A stretch of 64,000 nt of DNA, taken from contig NZ_CP043504.1 in the NCBI RefSeq assembly GCF_008365275.1, forward strand, positions 1 through 64,000. The letters run 5' to 3'. Shown here piece by piece: positions 28,168-36,033 of this stretch. The position numbers and the translations under genes were made by a program. The notes under the pieces were generated by a model. That model worked only from the letters and a program-made list of their open reading frames with translations, did not search any database and was not told the DNA's origin. Within the stretch, counting starts at the first letter, position 1. Every line of letters begins with the position of its first letter. Origin of the DNA: Protaetiibacter larvae (GTDB taxonomy: Bacteria; Actinomycetota; Actinomycetes; Actinomycetales; Microbacteriaceae).

Positions 28168-31100
28168 TCAGGCCGCGATCGCCCGCTTGCGTCGGCGCAG
28201 CCCGAGCGCCGCAGCGCCCGCGAGCAGCAGCGCCACGGCGACCGCGGTCGCCCCGCCCGGGTCCGCACCCGTCGCCGACAGCCGCGCGGCAGTCACCTGC
28301 AGCGCCGCCGTGCCGCTGACGGATGCCGCCGGCACCGTGACCACGATGGTGTGCGATCCCGCCGGAATGCCCGCGGGCACGCGGACCGTGAGCGACAGCC
28401 GCCCCAGTCCGTCGACCGTCGTGGTCGCGAGCAGCTGCGGGGTCGAGTAGATCCACACCTCGGCCGTCGCCCCCGCGGGAAGCCCGCTCGCCTCGACGTG
28501 CACCGTGCCGCCCTGCACGACCGAGCCGGCCGAGAGCCGCACCGTCACGGGGTGTGCCGCGGGATCCGTCTCCGGGTTCGTCGCGGGGTCCGCGGGCGCC
28601 GCCGCCGGGTCGGTGCCCGCGTCCGGATCTCCCGGCACGGGGTACTCGGCGACGTACGACGGAATCGAGGCCGTGTCGAACTGCCGGGCGCCGACACCGT
28701 TGATGACGTGCTCGAAGATGCCCTCGCCGCCGAGCGACACCGTCAGCAGATGGTGCAGCTTCACGCCCGGCTCGCCCTTCGGCACCTCGAAGCCGTTGTC
28801 GACGGTGATCTCGTCCTCCTCCGTGTCGGAGGTGAAGTTCGAGTACGAGCCGAGACCCCAGGCCTCGTGCGTGGTCACCCCCTCGTCGACCTTGTAGGCG
28901 GCCCAGCCCCGGACACCGTCGTGGTTCCAGGCCTCCTGGTTCGGCACGTCGTAGGGCAGCTCGTTCTGGTAGAAGATCGTGCGCCCGCCCTGACCCTTCC
29001 AGAGCACGTTGTACTTCTGGTAGTGCTCCACGAAGAGGCCGTAGGCCGACACGTTGTCGCCGTTCACCACGAGACCGTAGTCCGAGGTGTTCTGGTCCCA
29101 GCCGATGCCCTCGCCGTGGTCGCCGCGCCACGACCACAGGTGGTCGATGATCGTGTCGTCGGCGTTGACGATCATGGCCGCCTTCACCTTGCCGGCCACC
29201 GGGCCGCCGACGCGCATGTACACGTCGTTGAGCACGATCGGGTTGGCGGAGTGGTCGGTGTGGGCGTCCTTGTCGCCCACCACGAGCAGCGCGGGCGACT
29301 CGGTCACCGCGGCATCGAACAGCAGCCCCGCGATGCGCACGCCGTCGACATCCGCGATGTGCATCCCGAAGGAGTCGCCCGTCGGGATGATCGTCGCGAG
29401 CCCGAGGCCGAGGATCACGGTGTCGGGGTTCGTCACCTGCAGCGTCTGGTCCATGCGGTACACCCCGGGCGTGAACAGGATGTTCTTGCCCGCCGCGAGC
29501 GCGGCGTTGACCTGGGTCGCGGTCGCCCCCTCCTTCACGATGAAGAAGTCCTCGAGCGACAGCGAGGCGCCATCCGAGGCGTCGGTCCCGTCGGTCCAGG
29601 TGGCACCCGTCGTGCCCTCGCGCAGACCCGGCACGAACACCGACCAGTCGGCGGCCGACTCGACATCCGATCCCGAGAGGTACAGGAACGGCTTCTCGGC
29701 CACCGCACCCGTCGTGGCGAGCGCGGTGATGGGCGGCGTCGGCCACGCGGCGTAGCTGTTCGGCAGGGTCGCGCGGATGGCGGCGTCCGCCCCCGCGTCA
29801 CCCTTCGCGACGTCGCCCTCGACACCCGAGTAGACGAAGTTCCACACCCCGCCACCCCAGGTGCCGACCTCGCTGTCGCGGCTGTACCACTGCTGCTGCG
29901 TCCACGACTTCACCCAGCCGGACACCTTCGAGTCGGCGAGGAAGCCACCTGACGACCAGCCGTAGCGGCCCGAGTCGAGCAGCAGATCGCCCTCGACGTT
30001 CACCCGGCGCAGCGGCGCGGCCTGCGAGACGGCCCACCGGCCGACCCCGCCGTCCGGCACGTACGTCAGGTTCTCCGCCGAGCGCCAGAAGTTCTGGGTG
30101 GCGTTCATGTCGAACCACTCGGCGTCGACCCAGTCGGCGCCGTGGATCTCGACCTCGGTCGGGTCGAGGCCGGCACCGGCGAGCGAGGTGTAGAAGCCGA
30201 CGCGCGCGTCCACGTCGTACTCACCCGGCAGGAAGAAGAACTGCCAGCGACCCTCGCCGAACTGGTCCTCCTCCTGGTCGGCGAACACCGAGTCCATGAG
30301 CGCCTGGATGTCGAGCGCGTCCATCGAGGGGTCGAAGACGAGCACGTGGTCGCCCAGCAGCTCGGTCGTCGGGACGTCGATCGAACGGGCCTCGAACACC
30401 TCGAGGTCCCACAGCGAGATGCCGAACTGGGTGCCACGGGTGACGGAGACGATCTTGAGGTAGCGCGCGGTCACCGGGTCGAAGCGCGAGACCTCGGGGC
30501 CGGCGCCCGCCACCCCGCGCACCTGCGCGGCGGTCGTCCAGGAGCTGCCGTCGAGCGAGACGAGCACGTCGTAGTCGCGGGCGTAGGCGGCCTCCCAGTA
30601 GGTCTTGATGCCGCAGACGCTGTGGCTCGCGCCGAGGTCGAGCTGGATCCACTCGCCGTCCCGGCCGACCCAGTTGCCCGAACCCGGGGGCTCCTCGGTG
30701 GCGCCGGAGTCCCAGCGCGCCCACACGTTGTTGTTGATGGCGTCGGCCGCGTTGCCGCGCGAGGCGGTGGCGGTGACGCCACCCGCGTTCACGAGGTCGC
30801 GTCCGCACACCGTCTGCGCGTCGAGGGAGAGCCCGTCGGGCGAGAACACCTGGAACTCGTAGAACGAGTAGCCGAAGGTGCTGCCGCGGTGGATGCCCTG
30901 CAGCTTCACGTAGCGGGCCTCGGTCTCGCTGAACGGCACGGCATGGGTGCCCTGCGTCTGGTCGCGCTTCTCGGCCACGGTCGTCCAGTTGGTGCCGTCG
31001 GTGGACACGAGAATGTCGTAGTCCTTGCCGTAGGCGGCGCCCTCCCACAGCAGCTTCACCTGGTTGACGCGGTAGCGGGCGCCGAGGTCCACCTGGAACC

Positions 31101-33042
31101 ATTCGTCGTCCTGGCCGTTCCAGTTGCCGTCGAGTGCCGAGCCCCACTTGGTGGCGGCGTTGCCGTCGACGGCGTTCGCGGCCGGATCCTGCGAGCTCTT
31201 CGCGGTCGCGGTCTTGCCGAGCGCGACGTTGACGCCGGATGCATCGGTCACCACGACCGAGACGGGTGCGTAGGCGATGTTGCCGTGGTCATCGGTGGCG
31301 GTCACGTAGAACTTCCAGACTCCTGCATCGGTGGGGGCGGTGACGGTCCAGCTGCCGGAGCCTCCGGTCGCGGTGGCGGCGGTCAGGGCGTTCGAGCCCG
31401 TCGCGTAGTTGCCGGACTGCCGGATGGTGACATCCGTGGGGTCCGACTCCGGATCCGTGACGGTCGCGGTGATCGTGAAGCTCGAGCCGCCGACCACCGA
31501 GGCGGTGGGCGCGCCGACCGCCGAGATCACCGGCGGCTTGTTGCCGGACGCCGCGGGTCCCCCGTAGGCCTGGGCGATCGCGTACCAGGCGGCGCGCTTC
31601 TTCTCACCCGGGAAGATGTTGAACCACACGCCCCCGAAGTCGGTCTCGGTACCGAAGTGGAACAGCGTCGCACCGAGGGCGACGCCCTGGTTCGAGCTGA
31701 TCTCGGCCCAGGCGTCCGTGTAGGCCTGCGCCTTGACGGTGTCGGATGCCTCGAAGGGCTTGCCGGTGCCGTCGAGCGGCGCCTCCCACTCCCCCTGCGG
31801 ACCCGTCTCGGTCACGATGTAGGGCACCGTGTAGCCGCCGGCGGCCCAGGCGTCCTGCACGCCCGCGAGCGCACCGTAGGCGTTGATCGCGTAGAGGTCG
31901 AGCGCGGGGGCGTTGGCCTTGAGGTACGGCCAGGCGCCCACCCAGGCGTCGGTCGAGGTGACCGGGTGGTTGACGTCGATCGCCTTCACGGCGAGCGCGA
32001 GCTCGTTCACGAACGCGGCGTAGGCGTTGCGCTGCGACTCGAGGGCGCCTTCCGTGTAGCAGTTGCCGAGGCCGAGCAGTGACTCGTTGCCGAGGCTCCA
32101 CATGAGCACGGCGGGGTGGTTCTTGTACTGGGCGACGAAGGTGGCCACGTCGGTGCGCACCTGGTCGAGGTAGGCGTCGGTGCCGCTCACGAAGTTCGGG
32201 CACCCGCCGGAACCGGGGCCGCCGCCCGGCTGGATCCAGAATCCCGCGATCACCTTGATGCCGTGTGCCGCTGCCGCGTCGAACAGCACCTGCGAGCCGG
32301 CGTCCGTGCCCCAGGTGCGGATGGTGTTGACGCCGAGCGACACGAGGTCGTCGAGGTACTCATCCAGCTTCTCCGCCGAGATCGCGCCCGCGCCGCTCGT
32401 CACCGGCCCCCAGGTGATGCCCTTCACGGTGTACGGCGAGCCGTTCACGTAGAGGTCCCAGTCGCCGTAGCTTCCGACGACCTCGACGGTCTTGCCGGTG
32501 GGCGTCGCGGGCGAGGAGACGGCGATGGTGCCGTAGACGCGGAACTCGAAGATCGAGTAGCCGTAGATGAGGTTGCGCGCGGTGCCGACGACGCGCACGT
32601 AGCGGCCCTCGACGTCCGTGAGCGTGATCACATCGGAGCGGTTGCCGCCCGCCATGTCGGTCCGGGTCGCCACCACATCCCAGTCGGTGCCGTTGTCGGA
32701 CACTTCGAGCGTGTAGTCCTTGGCGTTCGCGGCCTCCCAGTCGAGCTGCACCTCGGTGAGGTCGGAGACGACGCCGAGGTCCACCTGAATGCTCTGGGGA
32801 TCGACGCCGTGCGCCGACTCCCAGCGGCTTCCGGCGTTGCCGTCGAAGGCGAGCGCGGCGTCGCCGCTCGTCGCGGTCGCGGTCTTGCCCTGCGACAGCA
32901 GCGCGGGGCCGGCGGCGCGTGCGGATTCGGCACCGACTCCCGTGACGAGGCCGACGCCGACGATCGCGATGGCGAGCGCGGCGATGCCTGCGGTGAGTCG
33001 ACGGAGGGGGCTGTGGGTCAGCGGGGAGGCTGCTCGCGTCAT
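28168..33042 (-). CDS. Large secreted, probably wall-anchored carbohydrate-active protein
   Basis: 1624 aa from ATG 33042 (CAGGAG upstream). Domains in order: signal peptide (1-~44, ends ARAA); F5/8 type C (discoidin/CBM32) ~45-180; TIM-barrel glycosidase of clan GH-A ~190-500 with probable acid/base Glu320 (MWSLGNESLL) and nucleophile Glu412 (IVTETGP); an Ig/PKD-like domain ~510-610 (TDPESDPTDVTI); two more F5/8 type C domains ~615-910; a right-handed beta-helix (pectin-lyase-like) region ~915-1450 of a type found with discoidin domains and often misnamed adenylyl cyclase; an Ig-like domain; and a C-terminal LSATG sorting-like motif at 1588, a membrane span and RRRKR. It would bind and cut a polysaccharide at the cell surface. 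The sugar is unknown. The LacI gene is divergent, across four operators. Confidence 0.88.
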   Translation of the reverse strand: MTRAASPLTHSPLRRLTAGIAALAIAIVGVGLVTGVGAESARAAGPALLSQGKTATATSGDAALAFDGNAGSRWESAHGVDPQSIQVDLGVVSDLTEVQLDWEAANAKDYTLEVSDNGTDWDVVATRTDMAGGNRSDVITLTDVEGRYVRVVGTARNLIYGYSIFEFRVYGTIAVSSPATPTGKTVEVVGSYGDWDLYVNGSPYTVKGITWGPVTSGAGAISAEKLDEYLDDLVSLGVNTIRTWGTDAGSQVLFDAAAAHGIKVIAGFWIQPGGGPGSGGCPNFVSGTDAYLDQVRTDVATFVAQYKNHPAVLMWSLGNESLLGLGNCYTEGALESQRNAYAAFVNELALAVKAIDVNHPVTSTDAWVGAWPYLKANAPALDLYAINAYGALAGVQDAWAAGGYTVPYIVTETGPQGEWEAPLDGTGKPFEASDTVKAQAYTDAWAEISSNQGVALGATLFHFGTETDFGGVWFNIFPGEKKRAAWYAIAQAYGGPAASGNKPPVISAVGAPTASVVGGSSFTITATVTDPESDPTDVTIRQSGNYATGSNALTAATATGGSGSWTVTAPTDAGVWKFYVTATDDHGNIAYAPVSVVVTDASGVNVALGKTATAKSSQDPAANAVDGNAATKWGSALDGNWNGQDDEWFQVDLGARYRVNQVKLLWEGAAYGKDYDILVSTDGTNWTTVAEKRDQTQGTHAVPFSETEARYVKLQGIHRGSTFGYSFYEFQVFSPDGLSLDAQTVCGRDLVNAGGVTATASRGNAADAINNNVWARWDSGATEEPPGSGNWVGRDGEWIQLDLGASHSVCGIKTYWEAAYARDYDVLVSLDGSSWTTAAQVRGVAGAGPEVSRFDPVTARYLKIVSVTRGTQFGISLWDLEVFEARSIDVPTTELLGDHVLVFDPSMDALDIQALMDSVFADQEEDQFGEGRWQFFFLPGEYDVDARVGFYTSLAGAGLDPTEVEIHGADWVDAEWFDMNATQNFWRSAENLTYVPDGGVGRWAVSQAAPLRRVNVEGDLLLDSGRYGWSSGGFLADSKVSGWVKSWTQQQWYSRDSEVGTWGGGVWNFVYSGVEGDVAKGDAGADAAIRATLPNSYAAWPTPPITALATTGAVAEKPFLYLSGSDVESAADWSVFVPGLREGTTGATWTDGTDASDGASLSLEDFFIVKEGATATQVNAALAAGKNILFTPGVYRMDQTLQVTNPDTVILGLGLATIIPTGDSFGMHIADVDGVRIAGLLFDAAVTESPALLVVGDKDAHTDHSANPIVLNDVYMRVGGPVAGKVKAAMIVNADDTIIDHLWSWRGDHGEGIGWDQNTSDYGLVVNGDNVSAYGLFVEHYQKYNVLWKGQGGRTIFYQNELPYDVPNQEAWNHDGVRGWAAYKVDEGVTTHEAWGLGSYSNFTSDTEEDEITVDNGFEVPKGEPGVKLHHLLTVSLGGEGIFEHVINGVGARQFDTASIPSYVAEYPVPGDPDAGTDPAAAPADPATNPETDPAAHPVTVRLSAGSVVQGGTVHVEASGLPAGATAEVWIYSTPQLLATTTVDGLGRLSLTVRVPAGIPAGSHTIVVTVPAASVSGTAALQVTAARLSATGADPGGATAVAVALLLAGAAALGLRRRKRAIAA

Positions 33043-33088
33043 TGCGGGGAACTCCTGAATCGGGGTCGTGATCATCGTCGAACACGTC

Positions 33089-33208
33089 AGAGAGCGCTCT
33101 CTGGCGCCCAGACGTGCCCAGTATGCACGAAATGCCGAAAGTTTCATAGAGCGCTCTCTGGAAATCCGTAGAGCGCTCTCCGCTTGCTGTTCCGGGGAGA
33201 GCGCTCCC
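33089..33208. promoter_or_regulatory. Four LacI-type operators
   Basis: The 8-bp palindrome GAGCGCTC occurs at 33092-33099, 33149-33156, 33171-33178 and 33199-33206, within longer half-sites (AGAGAGCGCTCTCT; TAGAGCGCTCTCTGG; TAGAGCGCTCTCCG; GGGAGAGCGCTCCC). This is the CG-centred form typical of LacI-family sites. They cover the whole 184-nt space between the large secreted protein gene and the lacI gene; spacings are 57, 22 and 28 bp. Confidence 0.85.
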
Positions 33209-33226
33209 ACGCCCTAGGCTCGGGGC

Positions 33227-34285
33227 GTGACCACCGAGACGCAGCCGTCGGGCGCGGCGAACCCGCCGATCGCGAGCACCCTCGAAGAGGTCGCGCGCAT
33301 CGCCGGCGTCTCCCGCGCATCCGTCTCGCGCGTCGTCAACGGCAAGCCCGGCGTCGCCCCGCACATCGTCGAAGCGGTGACCGCGGCGGTCGCCGCGACC
33401 GGCTACGTGCCCAACCGCGCGGCGCGCACCCTCGTCACCGGGCGCACCGGGACGGTGCTCGTGGTCGTCTCGGGCGCCGACTCGAGCCTGCGCCAATGGG
33501 GACTCGGCGAGGTCCTCGCCGACCCGTTCTTCGCGCGCGTCGCCGGCGGCCTCATGGGCTCGCTGCGCCCCCGCAACATCGACCCCGTCCTCATGCTCGC
33601 CGTCTCCGAACCCGAACGCGAACGCGTCGTCAACTACGTGCGCGAGGGCAACGCGGATGGCGTGCTCCTCGTCTCGGCGGAGGCGAGCGACCCGCTTCCC
33701 GGCATGCTCACGCGCGCCAAGATCCCGGTCGTGCTGTTCTCGCGTCCGAGCGAACCCGCCCCGATCTCCTACGTCGACGTCGACAACCACGAAGGCGCCG
33801 CGCTCGCCGCGCGCCACCTCGTGGCCCGCGGGTGCCGCCGGCTCGGCATCATCACGGGCCCCGTCGAGGTGGCCGGCGCCGAGGATCGTCTCGAAGGCTT
33901 CCTCGCCGCCGCCCGCCGACTCAGCATGGACGACGTCGCGACCGCGGCGGGCACCTTCTCGGTCGACAGCGGCGCGCACGCCATGATCCAGCTGCTCGCC
34001 CAAGGCGTCGACGGCGTCTTCGCCTCGAACGACAACATGGCCGTCGGCGCGATCCTCGCCGCCCACGAGCAGGGACTCGAGGTGCCCGGGGATGTCGCCG
34101 TGGTCGGCTACGACGACACCATCGCGGCGCTCATGTGCCGCCCCACCGTCACCACCATCCGGCAGCCCATCGAGGCGATCGCGGCCGAGATGGCCCGCCT
34201 GCTGCTCGACGTCATCGACGACCCCGGCATGCCCGCGCGTCACGAGGTGCTCGCCCCCGAGCTGATCGTGCGCGGCTCCGCCTGA
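33227..34285 (+). CDS. LacI-family regulator
   Basis: 352 aa from GTG 33227. Helix-turn-helix STLEEVARIAGVSRASVSRV with the hinge VPNRAARTLVTGRTGT, followed by a periplasmic-binding-protein-like sugar sensor (DGVFASNDNMAVGAI, VPGDVAVVGYDDT, TTIRQPIEAIAAEM). It lies divergent to the large carbohydrate-active protein and downstream of four operators, the last one 21 bp before its start, so it probably represses both that gene and itself until a sugar is present. Ends at a strong terminator. Confidence 0.95.
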   Translation: MTTETQPSGAANPPIASTLEEVARIAGVSRASVSRVVNGKPGVAPHIVEAVTAAVAATGYVPNRAARTLVTGRTGTVLVVVSGADSSLRQWGLGEVLADPFFARVAGGLMGSLRPRNIDPVLMLAVSEPERERVVNYVREGNADGVLLVSAEASDPLPGMLTRAKIPVVLFSRPSEPAPISYVDVDNHEGAALAARHLVARGCRRLGIITGPVEVAGAEDRLEGFLAAARRLSMDDVATAAGTFSVDSGAHAMIQLLAQGVDGVFASNDNMAVGAILAAHEQGLEVPGDVAVVGYDDTIAALMCRPTVTTIRQPIEAIAAEMARLLLDVIDDPGMPARHEVLAPELIVRGSA

Positions 34286-34293
34286 GCACGGAA

Positions 34294-34328
34294 AAAGCCC
34301 CGCTCCTGGCGAGAGGAGACGGGGCTTT
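34294..34328. terminator. Bidirectional terminator between lacI and tRNA-Lys
   Basis: AAAGCCCCG (34294-34302) pairs with CGGGGCTTT (34320-34328), with a second inner stem CTCCT/AGGAG. A-run on the left and TTT on the right. It closes lacI (+) and the tRNA (-). Confidence 0.85.
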
Positions 34329-34330
34329 CG

Positions 34331-34403
<73 letters not shown>

Positions 34404-34450
34404 GCGACCCGAACGAACGGGCCGAGGGTCAACGATAGCATGACCGGAGC

Positions 34451-34948
34451 ATGACTTCATCCGCGCCCTCCCCTGCCCCGGTCCGTCTCGAGGCGGGCGC
34501 CATCGCCCCCGACTTCACCCTGCTCGACCAGCACGGCGAGCCGTTCACCCTCTCGCAGTCGCGGGGACGCAAGACCATCCTGTACTTCTACGGCGAGGCG
34601 GGCACCCCCGCGTGCACCGGTCAGGCGTGCGACTTCCGCGACCGGCTCGACGCCTTCACGAGCGAGGGTTACGAGGTCGTCGGCGTCTCGCGCGACGAAC
34701 TGCCGGCGATCGCGAAGATGGCGCGCGAGGAGCAGCTGACCTTTCCCCTGCTGTCGGATGCCGACCGCCACGTGCACGAGCTCTACGGCACCTACGGCGA
34801 GAAGCTGCTCTACGGGCGCACCGTGCACGGCGTCATCCGGGCGACCTTCGTGCTCGACGAGGACGGCCGCATCACCCTGCCGCTCTACAACATCAAGGCC
34901 ACCGGCCACGTGGCGATGCTGCGCAAGCGTCTCCGGCTCCCCCTCTGA
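34451..34948 (+). CDS. bcp: Thioredoxin-dependent peroxiredoxin (BCP/PrxQ type)
   Basis: 165 aa from ATG 34451. Reduces hydrogen and organic peroxides in the cytoplasm. The peroxidatic Cys55 and the probable resolving Cys60 lie in GTPACTGQACDFRD, the five-residue spacing typical of BCP. Other family motifs: APDFTLLDQHGEPFTLS, VVGVSRDE, FPLLSDAD. A monocistronic gene after tRNA-Lys, ending at the long palindrome at 35011. Confidence 0.93.
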   Translation: MTSSAPSPAPVRLEAGAIAPDFTLLDQHGEPFTLSQSRGRKTILYFYGEAGTPACTGQACDFRDRLDAFTSEGYEVVGVSRDELPAIAKMAREEQLTFPLLSDADRHVHELYGTYGEKLLYGRTVHGVIRATFVLDEDGRITLPLYNIKATGHVAMLRKRLRLPL

Positions 34949-35010
34949 CCCGCTCGGCCGCGGGCGGCCCGCCCCCGGTCCCCGACCCCGTCGTCCGGTC
35001 CCCGCCGTCG

Positions 35011-35149
35011 CCTCCGTCCCAAATCAAGGAGTCGCGCAACCCATCTCAAGGATGCGGTGTGGCTCCTGGGGGCGGTGAGCCTGGTGAGCCCGTTCCGCCG
35101 CCTGGACTCCTTGAGATGGGTTGCGCGTCTCCTTGATTTGGGATGGAGG
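35011..35149. repeat. Long two-armed palindrome between convergent genes
   Basis: The 42-nt arms 35011-35052 and 35108-35149 are inverse copies at 40 of 42 positions (segments CCCAAATCAAGGAG and CGCGCAACCCATCTCAAGGA), with a 55-nt loop. It occupies most of the 218-nt space between bcp (+) and the membrane protein gene (-). It could be a terminator hairpin for both, or a MITE-like element. No ORF. Confidence 0.85.
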
Positions 35150-35166
35150 CGGGGGGCTCGGACCGG

Positions 35167-35568
35167 TCAGTCGCGGGCGGCGCGCCCCGTCGTCGCCTTC
35201 ACCACGGGAGGCAGGAACAGCACCGCGAAGGTCAGAACCGAGACGATGAGAATCGGCCACCCCCACGCGGGCTGGGCGAAGGATCCCTGCAGAGCACCGA
35301 GCCCGATGGCGAACTGCAGCACCTGCCAGACGATCGCCGACGCACGCGTCCAGGCCTGCCCGCGCAGCAGACCGACGATCGTGGCCGCCATCCATGCGAC
35401 CGCGAGGAGCACGAGCACGGTGAGCGCGATCGCACTCGCGAGCGACGCCGGCTCGGCCGCCACGAGGTCGAACAGCAGCACGAGGGCGATCACGGATGCC
35501 GCGAGCAACTCGAGCGTCAGCAGGCCCACGAGGCCCCAGAACACGGGCGGACGAGCCGGGTTTCTCAC
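35167..35568 (-). CDS. Small integral membrane protein
   Basis: 133 aa from GTG 35568. Four predicted membrane spans (residues ~8-35, 42-67, 76-95, 100-122), no known motif. Function unknown. It is divergent from whiB1 across a 198-nt gap. Confidence 0.75.
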   Translation of the reverse strand: MRNPARPPVFWGLVGLLTLELLAASVIALVLLFDLVAAEPASLASAIALTVLVLLAVAWMAATIVGLLRGQAWTRASAIVWQVLQFAIGLGALQGSFAQPAWGWPILIVSVLTFAVLFLPPVVKATTGRAARD

Positions 35569-35631
35569 AGGGATATCCCATTCAAAGCTATTGATTCGAG
35601 GTTACAAGTATGAAACCCTGAACCCGGTTGA

Positions 35632-35644
35632 TGTGACGCTCACA
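35632..35644. promoter_or_regulatory. TGTGA-N3-TCACA palindrome upstream of whiB1
   Basis: TGTGACGCTCACA sits 122 bp before the whiB1 start. The half-sites are those of CRP/FNR-family sites, and mycobacterial whiB1 is known to be under CRP control, but the spacer is 3 rather than 6 bp, so it may be another factor or chance. Confidence 0.25.
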
Positions 35645-35766
35645 ACGCGGTGAGTGCGTCCGATTCGACAAAACCCCCACACATTCGGACCCTCTTCGAC
35701 CATGCGCGGATTCCGATACGAGCATCCGCGTGCGTCATCAGCAACACACGAAGGAGCACCGCACGC

Positions 35767-36015
35767 ATGGACTGGCGCGACAAGGCCGCCTGCCTCACCG
35801 TCGACCCGGAACTGTTCTTCCCGGTCGGCAACACCGGCCCCGCCGTCGATCAGATCGAGAAGGCGAAGACGGTCTGCGGGCGCTGCACGGTCTCCGAGCA
35901 GTGCCTCCAGTACGCGCTCGAGACCAATCAGGACTCGGGCGTGTGGGGCGGTCTGAGCGAGGACGAGCGCCGCGCGCTCAAGCGCCGCGCCGCACGCGCC
36001 CGCCGCGCCTCCTGA
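35767..36015 (+). CDS. whiB1: WhiB1-type iron-sulfur transcription factor
   Basis: 82 aa from ATG 35767, with GAAGGAG 10 nt upstream. Four cluster cysteines at 9, 37, 40 and 46 (AACL, TVCGRCTVSEQC), the same positions as mycobacterial WhiB1. The turn motif DSGVWGGLSEDERRALKRR is followed by a basic tail. WhiB1 is an NO-sensitive [4Fe-4S] protein that binds the primary sigma factor region 4. The next gene, pdtaS on the opposite strand, is also next to whiB1 in mycobacteria. Confidence 0.93.
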   Translation: MDWRDKAACLTVDPELFFPVGNTGPAVDQIEKAKTVCGRCTVSEQCLQYALETNQDSGVWGGLSEDERRALKRRAARARRAS

Positions 36016-36033
36016 ACGCGGGATGCGGCCCGC

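Noticed and set aside
35650-35766. Upstream extension of whiB1 to ATG 35650
   Set aside because: The extension would precede the GAAGGAG site and make WhiB1 much longer than its family; the cysteine positions fit ATG 35767.
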